Shown: positions 13,775-19,408 of the stretch, piece by piece
Layout of the letters: every line of letters starts with the position of its first letter
Numbering within the stretch: the first letter of the stretch is position 1
Assembly (NCBI GenBank): GCA_002393955.1
Contig: DGSK01000006.1
Span: 24,884-44,291, forward strand
Direction of reading: 5' to 3'
Source: Lachnospiraceae bacterium UBA4364
GTDB lineage: Bacteria > Bacillota > Clostridia > Lachnospirales > Lachnospiraceae
Length of the DNA: 19,408 nt
Notes under the pieces: generated by a model
Told to the model about the DNA's origin: nothing
The model's input: the letters and a program-made list of their open reading frames with translations, nothing else
Databases searched by the model: none
Position numbers and translations under genes: made by a program

Positions 13775-14884
13775 ATGGCCGGACGGGATATAAGATTAAA
13801 AGTAAATGACTTTATCGAAGAAAACGGACTGATAGCAGATGGGAGTACCGTGATCGCGGCGGTTTCGGGCGGTGCGGATTCACTGTGTCTTTTATATGTG
13901 CTGCATGACATCATGACGTTCGGAAAGAAAATGGAGATACGGGCAGTACATGTTAACCACCATCTGCGGGCTGAAGCTGACATGGATGCAGACTATGTAA
14001 AAGCGTGTTGCGAGAGTCTGGGGGTGCCGGTATCTGTTTATGATGTAGACGTAAAAGCTCGGATGCAGCGTGACGGAGTGTCCTGTGAGGAAGCGGGACG
14101 GATGCTCAGGTATGAGGTGTTTGCGGCGGAGGCGGAAAAGTCAGGCGGGTCAAATGCGCTCATTGCTGTGGCACACACTATGAACGACCGGGCTGAAACC
14201 ATGCTCATAAATATGTGGCGCGGAAGCGGTCTTAAAGGGCTGGCCGGCATTCCGGTCCGCAGGGGAAAGATCATCAGACCGCTGCTGTGCATAAGCCGGG
14301 AGGATACGGAAAGATATCTTGATGAATGCGGCATATCCTACTGTATTGACAAAACAAATGAAGAAGACGAATACACAAGGAACCGGATAAGGCATCATAT
14401 ACTTCCGAAAGCAGAGGCTGCGGTTAACGGGCAGGCAATACTGCACATGAATGAAACAGCTGAACAGATCATGAAGGCAGAGGCATTTATTGAAGCGGGA
14501 ATAGAGACAGCTTATGCGGAATGCGTGAGGGAGGAAAGCAAAAATGCCATGCCGGAGGAAGATGGCGCATTGCAGCCTTTTGAAAAGGCAGGGAAAAAGG
14601 ATCCCTGCGTGCTGTACATAGAAAAAACCAGCTTTCTTTCACTTCATGAATATATGCAGGAGCGGCTGCTGCTTAAGTGTATGGAAAGAGTCTGCGGAAA
14701 GGCAAAGGATATATCTGCCGTCCATGTGAAAGCATTAAAGGGGCTTTTTTCAAAAGGCCGGGGAAAGCGCCTGGACCTGCCGTATTTCATTACGGCAGTA
14801 CGCAGAGACTGTTATGTGGTAATGTATCTTCAGCCGGACAAATTCATAGGAAAAAACAAGCCCGAAGCTAAAAAACATCATTAA
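13775..14884 (+). CDS. tilS: tRNA(Ile)-lysidine synthetase TilS
   Basis: A 369-residue PP-loop ATPase that converts C34 of the CAU-anticodon tRNA-Ile into lysidine, switching it from AUG to AUA decoding. The PP-loop S-G-G-A-D-S is at 31-36; R-A-V-H-V-N-H-H-L-R and A-H-T-M-N-D-R-A-E-T are the expected family blocks. ATG at 13775 has AGGGGA five bases upstream; the in-frame ATG at 13739 lacks a site and adds 12 non-conserved residues. Bacillus and E. coli enzymes exceed 430 residues, so the C-terminal domain appears shortened. AUA codons are frequent in the surrounding genes, so the modification should be essential. HprT and FtsH follow, the classic cluster. Confidence 0.92.
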   Translation: MAGRDIRLKVNDFIEENGLIADGSTVIAAVSGGADSLCLLYVLHDIMTFGKKMEIRAVHVNHHLRAEADMDADYVKACCESLGVPVSVYDVDVKARMQRDGVSCEEAGRMLRYEVFAAEAEKSGGSNALIAVAHTMNDRAETMLINMWRGSGLKGLAGIPVRRGKIIRPLLCISREDTERYLDECGISYCIDKTNEEDEYTRNRIRHHILPKAEAAVNGQAILHMNETAEQIMKAEAFIEAGIETAYAECVREESKNAMPEEDGALQPFEKAGKKDPCVLYIEKTSFLSLHEYMQERLLLKCMERVCGKAKDISAVHVKALKGLFSKGRGKRLDLPYFITAVRRDCYVVMYLQPDKFIGKNKPEAKKHH

Positions 14885-14919
14885 AATATGTGCCGTGGAT
14901 GGCAGAAGCCACTGAATTA

Positions 14920-14928
14920 TGGTAGAAT
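14920..14928 (+). promoter_or_regulatory. Extended -10 promoter candidate for hprT-ftsH
   Basis: TGGTAGAAT (14920-14928) matches an extended -10 (TG-n-TAGAAT). The -35 position 17 bases upstream is poor, as is usual for this promoter class. It lies in the 136-base gap between tilS and hprT; no terminator is seen there, so this would be an internal promoter. Confidence 0.45.
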
Positions 14929-15020
14929 AAAAACTCACGGTTTGTCTGCCGTAGATGGCATTAGGGCATGGCCGGTAATTGATGATCTGTGCGGTAACGG
15001 TATGAGTCGGAGGTGATTGC

Positions 15021-15545
15021 ATGGTAAAAGACGAGATATCTGTTCTGATAACGGAAGAAGAGATAGAGAAGCGGATAAGAGAAATGGGTGAGGAGATCAG
15101 CAAGGCCTATGAGGGCAGGGAAATACACCTTATCAGTATCTTAAAGGGCGGCGTGTTCTTCACATGTGAGCTGGCTAAGCGGATAACAGTTCCGGTGTCA
15201 GTGGACTTTATGTCCGTATCAAGCTACGGCAGTTCCAAAGTGTCAAGCGGTGTAGTGAAGATCATAAAGGATCTTGATGAAACCATAGAGGGTAAGGATG
15301 TGCTGGTGGTCGAGGATATAATCGATACGGGTACCACGCTGAGCTACCTGATGGAAATGCTTGCCCAGAGGAGGCCGGCAAGCCTTGCGCTCTGTACGCT
15401 TATGGATAAGCCTGAACGCAGGATCCACGAAGTAAAGGTAGACTATACAGGGTTCGAAGTACCCGATAAATTCATAGTGGGTTATGGTCTTGATTATGCC
15501 CAGCATTACAGAAATCTTCCATACATAGGAGTGATAGAAAATTGA
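15021..15545 (+). CDS. hpt: Hypoxanthine phosphoribosyltransferase
   Basis: A 174-residue purine salvage enzyme joining hypoxanthine (and usually guanine) to PRPP to give IMP or GMP. The PRPP-binding loop is V-V-E-D-I-I-D-T-G-T-T (96-106), preceded by the L-K-G-G loop (41-44) and S-Y-G-S-S; the base-binding end contains V-P-D-K-F-I-V-G-Y-G-L-D-Y. Length matches the bacterial family. CGGAGGTGA precedes the ATG. Its TGA overlaps the ftsH TTG as TTGA. The tilS-hprT-ftsH order is conserved across Firmicutes, and in Bacillus TilS and HprT act together as an ftsH activator; whether that holds here is not shown. Confidence 0.94.
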   Translation: MVKDEISVLITEEEIEKRIREMGEEISKAYEGREIHLISILKGGVFFTCELAKRITVPVSVDFMSVSSYGSSKVSSGVVKIIKDLDETIEGKDVLVVEDIIDTGTTLSYLMEMLAQRRPASLALCTLMDKPERRIHEVKVDYTGFEVPDKFIVGYGLDYAQHYRNLPYIGVIEN

Positions 15546-17347
15546 AAAATAAGTCAGGTTTATTAGTATATTTTATATTTGTGCTTCTGCTGGTGGGTGC
15601 TGCGCTTTGGATAAGTACCAGTGCAAAACCGCAGTCAGTCTATACCATGGATGAGTTCAAGGCCGCAGTTAAGGATGGAAATGTAGTCTCGCTTACCATT
15701 GTCCAGAACAGGGAAGTTCCTACCGGTGTTGTGACAGTAGCATTCAATGATCACAGCAGCAACCGCTTCAATGTATCGGATGTGAATGATGTCGAGAAAT
15801 ACGCAGAGAAAAATGAAATTCCTTATCTTGTAAAGGATGTTCCGAAGGAAAGCTGGTTCGTTAAGTATGTGCTGCCTGCACTCATAGTTGTTGTTGCCAT
15901 AGTATTTATCTATGCTATGATGAACGGTGCAGCGGCAGGAGGCGGAACCGGGGCACGCATGATGAATTTTGGCAAGAGCCGCGCACAGCTTATCACGGAT
16001 TCAAAGATCACTTTCAAGGATGTTGCAGGTCTTATGGAGGAAAAGGAAGACCTGGATGAAATCGTGGATTTTCTGAGGGATCCTGATAAATACAATAAGC
16101 TGGGGGCACGTATACCTAAAGGTGTACTTTTAGAGGGACGTCCCGGTACCGGTAAGACCCTTCTTGCCAAAGCAATTGCCGGTGAGGCGCAGGTGCCTTT
16201 TTACTCCATATCCGGTTCTGATTTTGTGGAAATGTTCGTGGGTGTGGGTGCATCCCGCGTAAGGGATCTTTTTAGTGAGGCTAAGAAGAATGCGCCCAGT
16301 ATAATATTCATAGATGAAATAGATGCTGTGGCAAGACGCAGAGGCACCGGCATGGGCGGAGGTCATGATGAAAGGGAACAGACTCTGAACCAGATGCTGG
16401 TGGAAATGGATGGTTTCGGGATCAATGAGGGCATAATCGTGCTGGCTGCAACCAACCGTGTTGATATCCTTGATCCTGCGATAATGCGTCCGGGACGTTT
16501 TGACAGGAAGATCACAGTATCGGCACCTGATGTGCGGGGAAGAGAGGAAATCCTTAAGGTTCATGGTGCCAATAAGCCGCTGGGATCGGATGTGAGTTAT
16601 GAGGAGATCGCCAGGACTACAGCAGGATTTACCGGAGCTGATCTGGAAAACCTCCTTAATGAGGCAGCCATCCGTGCGGCAAAGGAAAAGAGAGAATTCA
16701 TTACGGATGAGGATATAAAGAAGTCTTTCATAAAGGTAGGGATCGGAACCGAGCGGAAAAGCCGTCTTGTTTCCGATAAGGAAAAGAAGATCACGGCTTA
16801 TCATGAAACTGGCCATGCAATCCTTTTCCACGTGCTGCCCCTGGTGGGACCTGTATATACCGTCTCGATTATTCCTACGGGTGCAGGAGCAGCAGGCTAT
16901 ACCATGCCTCTGCCTGACAGGGATGATATGTTTGCCACAAAGGCTGAGATAGAGCAGGATATAATGGTTACCTTAGGCGGACGTATAGCTGAGGAGCTTA
17001 TCTTCGGGGATGTGACGACAGGCGCGTCCAATGATATCAAGAAAGCTACAAAAGCAGCAAGAAATATGGTAGTAAGATACGGTATGTCCGAGCTTGGCAT
17101 GATAAATTATGAAGAGGGCGATGAAGATGAAGTGTTCATCGGAAGGGATCTGGCGCATACAAGGAGTTTCAGTGATACTAAGGCTGCCGAGATCGATGCC
17201 CAGGTCAAGATGATAATAGACAGGTGTTATGCAGAGGCCAGAAAGATACTTGAAGAGCATATGGATGTGCTTCATGCAGGAGCTGAGCTTCTTGTAGAGA
17301 AGGAGCGCATCAACAGAGAGGAATTTGAGGCTCTTTTTGAAGAATAA
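15542..17347 (+). CDS. ftsH: ATP-dependent zinc metalloprotease FtsH
   Basis: A 601-residue membrane AAA+ protease that extracts and degrades membrane and regulatory proteins as a hexamer. Transmembrane helices at about 7-24 and 108-127 flank an external domain. Walker A is G-R-P-G-T-G-K-T (199-206), Walker B I-I-F-I-D-E (254-259), the second region of homology A-T-N-R-V-D-I-L-D-P-A-I-M-R-P-G-R-F-D-R (303-322), and the zinc site H-E-T-G-H (421-425) with Asp498 as third ligand. The pore motif F-V-G-V-G is present. The second Walker A residue is Arg where FtsH normally has Pro. The start is TTG at 15542, seven bases after AGGAGTGA and overlapping the hprT stop. The short C-terminus (ending E-A-L-F-E-E) is usual for clostridia. 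Confidence 0.96.
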   Translation: MKNKSGLLVYFIFVLLLVGAALWISTSAKPQSVYTMDEFKAAVKDGNVVSLTIVQNREVPTGVVTVAFNDHSSNRFNVSDVNDVEKYAEKNEIPYLVKDVPKESWFVKYVLPALIVVVAIVFIYAMMNGAAAGGGTGARMMNFGKSRAQLITDSKITFKDVAGLMEEKEDLDEIVDFLRDPDKYNKLGARIPKGVLLEGRPGTGKTLLAKAIAGEAQVPFYSISGSDFVEMFVGVGASRVRDLFSEAKKNAPSIIFIDEIDAVARRRGTGMGGGHDEREQTLNQMLVEMDGFGINEGIIVLAATNRVDILDPAIMRPGRFDRKITVSAPDVRGREEILKVHGANKPLGSDVSYEEIARTTAGFTGADLENLLNEAAIRAAKEKREFITDEDIKKSFIKVGIGTERKSRLVSDKEKKITAYHETGHAILFHVLPLVGPVYTVSIIPTGAGAAGYTMPLPDRDDMFATKAEIEQDIMVTLGGRIAEELIFGDVTTGASNDIKKATKAARNMVVRYGMSELGMINYEEGDEDEVFIGRDLAHTRSFSDTKAAEIDAQVKMIIDRCYAEARKILEEHMDVLHAGAELLVEKERINREEFEALFEE

Positions 17348-17407
17348 TGCAAAGTTGCACAAAAACTTCTGCGAAATTTACTAAATTTTGTTCAATTTTG
17401 GAATAGC

Positions 17408-17435
17408 TTGAATATAGCTGTTTTGGTATTATACT
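17408..17435 (+). promoter_or_regulatory. Promoter candidate downstream of ftsH
   Basis: TTGAAT (17408-17413) and TATACT (17430-17435), 16-base spacer. It points to a start near 17442, followed after about 60 bases by a terminator and no reading frame. A TATAG/CTATA hairpin (17457-17472) flanked by two ACCCC tracts lies between. Confidence 0.45.
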
Positions 17436-17441
17436 GAATGT

Positions 17442-17533
17442 AACCCCCAATACATTTATAGTTTTTGCTATAACCCCATAAGAAAGAAATACCTTCTCTG
17501 AAAATGACAGAACCTTTAAGGCCTGTCATTTTT
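17442..17533 (+). ncRNA. Candidate short transcript between ftsH and the Fe-S genes
   Basis: If the promoter at 17408-17435 is active, it yields a noncoding RNA of about 90 bases ending at the terminator. Visible structure is the small hairpin at 17457-17472 and the terminator stem. No known riboswitch or RNA class was recognised. It may equally be only the 3' UTR of ftsH. Confidence 0.3.
17501..17533 (+). terminator. Intrinsic terminator after ftsH
   Basis: AAAATGACAG (17501-17510) pairs with CTGTCATTTT (17523-17532), ten pairs, with an inner CCT/AGG stem, followed by T. The A-run on the left makes it able to act on both strands. It ends 186 bases after the ftsH stop and would close the tilS-hprT-ftsH transcript or the short transcript starting near 17442. 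Confidence 0.85.
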
Positions 17534-17539
17534 ACTTGT

Positions 17540-17720
17540 TACGATACAAGGAATCAAAATACAGCCGGCTGCCATGCTTGCATGGAAAGCCGGCTGTATT
17601 TGGATTCCGTACGAACATGAGCAAGAAGCGAGACGCACCCATACGGGTGCTATACCGCGGATTGCGAATGTTCGCCGGATTGCGGGAGCTGCGAAGCAGC
17701 GGAGCAATCCGGGTATCGTA
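17540..17720. repeat. 181-base multi-arm palindromic element (four-way junction)
   Basis: The whole segment folds into one closed structure. The closing stem is TACGATAC (17540-17547) with GTATCGTA (17713-17720). Arm A (17550-17608) has stems of 6, 14 and 5 pairs, the longest AAATACAGCCGGCT with its complement, and a CTTG loop. Arm B (17612-17674) has CGAACAT/ATGTTCG, a GA/GA internal loop, GCAA/TTGC, GCG/CGC and GCACCC/GGGTGC with an ATAC loop. Arm C (17675-17712) has CCGGATTGC/GCAATCCGG and GCTGC-GAA-GCAGC. Arms B, C and the closing stem are contiguous without spare bases. GC content is clearly above its AT-rich surroundings, suggesting an inserted unit. No coding gene is supported. It could be a dispersed intergenic repeat (MITE or REP-like) or a structured RNA; copy number cannot be seen from this window. 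Confidence 0.75.
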
Positions 17721-17753
17721 CTTTCTTTATTATCTCCCCTCACATTTTTATTA

Positions 17754-17782
17754 TGTACAAATACCCCTTTAATCTGTATAAT
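17754..17782 (+). promoter_or_regulatory. Predicted sigma-A promoter of the Fe-S scaffold operon
   Basis: A perfect TATAAT (17777-17782) with TGTACA (17754-17759) 17 bases upstream (four of six). It lies 34 bases after the palindromic element. The start near 17789 gives a leader of about 76 bases. Confidence 0.7.
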
Positions 17783-17794
17783 ATGTATTCAGAT

Positions 17795-17836
17795 GCTTTG
17801 TGTTCAAAGCGTGATTTGTTGTTCATTGATAAATCA
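17795..17836 (+). promoter_or_regulatory. Two leader hairpins before the Fe-S scaffold gene
   Basis: GCTTTG/CAAAGC (17795-17810, TGTT loop) and TGATTT/AAATCA (17812-17836) are adjacent hairpins near the predicted 5' end of the mRNA. They leave the ribosome site (AGGAGGT, 17851-17857) free, so 5'-end stabilisation is more likely than translational control. No known riboswitch was recognised. Confidence 0.4.
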
Positions 17837-17864
17837 TTTTAAATCTAATAAGGAGGTCCAATAT

Positions 17865-18557
17865 ATGATTTATTCAACAGAAGTAAAGGCAATGTGTCCG
17901 GTTCACCAGGGCGTTCACCACGGTGCAGCTCCCATACCGGAAGAGGCAAAATGGGTTAAGGCCAAGAAGGTAGAGGATATCTCCGGCTATACTCATGGTA
18001 TCGGCTGGTGTGCTCCTCAGCAGGGCTGCTGCAAGCTTTCCTTAAATGTTAAGGACGGCATCATCCAGGAGGCTCTGGTTGAGACTATCGGCTGCTCAGG
18101 CATGACACATTCCGCAGCTATGGCAAGTGAGATCCTTCCCGGTCTTACAGTACTTGAGGCTCTTAATACAGACCTTGTATGTGATGCCATCAACACTGCT
18201 ATGAGAGAACTTTTCCTTCAGATCGTTTACGGTCGTACCCAGAGTGCATTCTCTGAGGATGGACTTCAGATCGGTGCAGGTCTTGAGGATCTTGGTAAGG
18301 GTGCACGTTCAATGGTAGGTACTACTTACGGTACTCTTGAGAAGGGACCCAGATATCTGGAACTTACAGATGGTTATATCACACATCTGGCTCTGGACGA
18401 GGATGACGAGATCATCGGTTACAAATATATCAACTTCGGCAAGATGATGGATTTCATCAAGGCCGGTGAAGATGTTGTCAAGGCAGTCGAGAAGGCTTCC
18501 GGACAGTATGGACGTGTGGCAGATGCGGTCAGACTTATCGACCCTCGTAAAGAGTGA
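17865..18557 (+). CDS. NifU/IscU-like iron-sulfur cluster scaffold protein
   Basis: A 230-residue cytosolic protein whose centre resembles the IscU/NifU N-terminal scaffold fold, on which Fe-S clusters are built before transfer. The segment V-E-T-I-G-C-S-G-M-T-H-S-A-A-M-A-S (72-88, Cys77) matches the G-C-x-x-x-x-A-S site. Other cysteines are at 11, 49, 55, 56 and 106; the G-W-C-A-P-Q-Q-G-C-C cluster (48-56) may supply further ligands. It exceeds IscU (about 130 residues) by a unique C-terminal half. The start at 17865 has AGGAGGT seven bases upstream; the frame remains open back to 17574 only by running through the palindromic element. Almost all isoleucines use ATC, pointing to high expression. 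It is followed after 19 bases by the GGGtGRT gene. No cysteine desulfurase is nearby. Confidence 0.75.
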   Translation: MIYSTEVKAMCPVHQGVHHGAAPIPEEAKWVKAKKVEDISGYTHGIGWCAPQQGCCKLSLNVKDGIIQEALVETIGCSGMTHSAAMASEILPGLTVLEALNTDLVCDAINTAMRELFLQIVYGRTQSAFSEDGLQIGAGLEDLGKGARSMVGTTYGTLEKGPRYLELTDGYITHLALDEDDEIIGYKYINFGKMMDFIKAGEDVVKAVEKASGQYGRVADAVRLIDPRKE

Positions 18558-18576
18558 TTAAGGAGGATAATACACA

Positions 18577-19408
18577 ATGGCAAAATTTGAATCATATGAG
18601 AGAAGAGAAAAGCAGATCCTTGCTAAGCTTAATGAGTACGGGATCAGCTCTATTGATGAAGCTGAGCAGATTACAAAGGATGCAGGATTGGATGTTTATC
18701 ACCTTATCGAGGGTATCCAGCCTATCTGTTTCGAGAATGCAAAGTGGGCTTATACTGTAGGTGCTGCTATAGCTATCAAGAAAGGCTGCCGCAAGGCTGC
18801 TGATGCTGCAGCTGCTATCGGTGAAGGCCTTCAGTCTTTCTGTATCCCCGGATCTGTTGCAGATACACGTAAGGTTGGTCTTGGTCATGGTAACCTGGGC
18901 AAGATGCTCCTTGAGGAAGACACAGAGTGTTTCGCATTCTTAGCCGGTCACGAGTCATTCGCAGCTGCTGAGGGTGCTATCGGTATCGCAGAGAAGGCTA
19001 ACAAGGTTCGTAAAAAGCCGCTCCGCGTTATCCTTAACGGACTCGGAAAGGACGCTGCTCAGATCATTTCCCGTATCAACGGCTTTACCTATATCGAGAC
19101 TGAGTATGATCCTTATACCAACACTGTAAAGGAAGTTTTCAGAAAGTGCTATTCCAAGGATCCTGAGTCACCTCGTGCAAAGGTTAACTGCTACGGCGCT
19201 AACGATGTATGCGAAGGTGTTGCAATCATGTGGAAAGAAAACGTTGATGTTTCCATCACCGGTAACTCAACCAATCCTACCCGTTTCCAGCATCCCGTTG
19301 CAGGTACCTACAAGAAGGAGCGTCTTGAGGCAGGCAAGAAGTATTTCTCAGTTGCTTCCGGCGGCGGTACAGGACGTACACTGCATCCCGATAACATGGC
19401 AGCAGGTC
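18577..19408 (+). CDS. GGGtGRT family protein (partial, 3' end beyond window)
   Basis: The first 277 residues of a protein continuing past the window. It carries the family's naming motif G-G-G-T-G-R-T at 262-268, followed by L-H-P-D-N-M-A-A-G. The function of the family is unknown. The visible part is soluble, alpha/beta in character, with G-L-G-H-G-N-L-G-K-M-L-L, A-G-H-E-S-F-A-A-A-E-G and V-I-L-N-G-L-G-K-D-A-A-Q as glycine-rich blocks, and scattered cysteines (e.g. C-Y-G-A-N-D-V-C). AGGAGG lies ten bases before the ATG. Together with the scaffold gene upstream it forms an apparent two-gene operon, so a metal- or Fe-S-related role is plausible but inferred. ATC, CGT and GGT codons dominate, unlike most genes here, indicating strong expression. 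Confidence 0.85.
   Translation, partial: MAKFESYERREKQILAKLNEYGISSIDEAEQITKDAGLDVYHLIEGIQPICFENAKWAYTVGAAIAIKKGCRKAADAAAAIGEGLQSFCIPGSVADTRKVGLGHGNLGKMLLEEDTECFAFLAGHESFAAAEGAIGIAEKANKVRKKPLRVILNGLGKDAAQIISRINGFTYIETEYDPYTNTVKEVFRKCYSKDPESPRAKVNCYGANDVCEGVAIMWKENVDVSITGNSTNPTRFQHPVAGTYKKERLEAGKKYFSVASGGGTGRTLHPDNMAAG

Noticed and set aside
16130..16831. 233-codon minus-strand frame inside ftsH
   Set aside because: It is a shadow of a highly conserved AAA+ coding region; composition is untypical and no ribosome site or promoter supports it.
17348..17359. TGCAA-AG-TTGCA dyad right after the ftsH stop
   Set aside because: The spacer is too short for an RNA hairpin and it is not near a start site; a chance palindrome is likely.
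17540..17720. Cloverleaf-like fold as a tRNA gene or tmRNA
   Set aside because: At 181 bases with arms of 14-25 pairs, it has no T-loop or D-loop consensus, no anticodon arm of normal size and no CCA end.
17540..17720. CRISPR array or IS end
   Set aside because: There are no regularly spaced repeats with unique spacers and no transposase gene in the window. Repeats inside the element are explained by its arms.
17574..17864. Upstream in-frame extension of the Fe-S scaffold gene (97 extra residues)
   Set aside because: It runs through the palindromic element, the promoter and the leader. The conserved protein begins at 17865 after a strong AGGAGGT; the upstream ATG has no ribosome site.

Overview
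The window looks like chromosomal core DNA of a low-to-moderate GC Firmicute of class Clostridia, most likely Lachnospiraceae. The basis is gene content and order: the ireB-ruvX-yrzB-mltG-trmR-trhP block, HU-rqcP-divIC, tilS-hprT-ftsH, a type III glutamine synthetase and a GGGtGRT-family gene. Purine-rich Shine-Dalgarno sites and several TTG/GTG starts fit this. The family assignment is inferred from protein resemblance and was not tested by search. There is no prophage, transposase, CRISPR array, rRNA or tRNA gene.

Layout. (1) 36-1466, minus strand: a secreted SH3/NlpC-P60 cell-wall hydrolase, read divergently from the rest. (2) 1697-9011, plus: mtaB, then ireB-ruvX-DUF1292-rnjA-ylbF-like-mltG-like-trmR-trhP. 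This is the Bacillus yrzL-yrrK-yrzB-yrrL-yrrM-yrrO order with RNase J and a YlbF-family gene inserted. It combines tRNA modification, RNA decay, Holliday-junction/rRNA processing and envelope growth. (3) 9105-9365: a small protein of unknown function. (4) 9479-12264: glnN coupled to a HAD phosphatase. (5) 12395-13598: HU, RqcP and DivIC, each with recognisable promoters or terminators. (6) 13775-17347: tilS, hprT and ftsH. (7) 17348-17864: a gene-free 517-base gap holding a promoter-terminator pair, a 181-base element that folds into a four-way junction, and the promoter and leader of the next genes. (8) 17865 to the window end: a NifU/IscU-like Fe-S scaffold gene and a partial GGGtGRT gene with the codon choice of highly expressed genes.

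How it fits together. Most genes are housekeeping: translation fidelity (MtaB, TrmR, TrhP, TilS, RqcP), RNA turnover (RNase J, YlbF-like), nucleoid and division (HU, DivIC), membrane proteolysis (FtsH), purine salvage (HprT) and nitrogen assimilation (GlnN). yabP, yabQ and spoIIE, which in spore-formers lie among rqcP-divIC-tilS, are absent here. That suggests a non-sporulating lineage.

The least explained parts are the folded intergenic element at 17540-17720, the short promoter-terminator unit just before it, the Fe-S scaffold/GGGtGRT pair, and an MltG-like protein without a catalytic domain.
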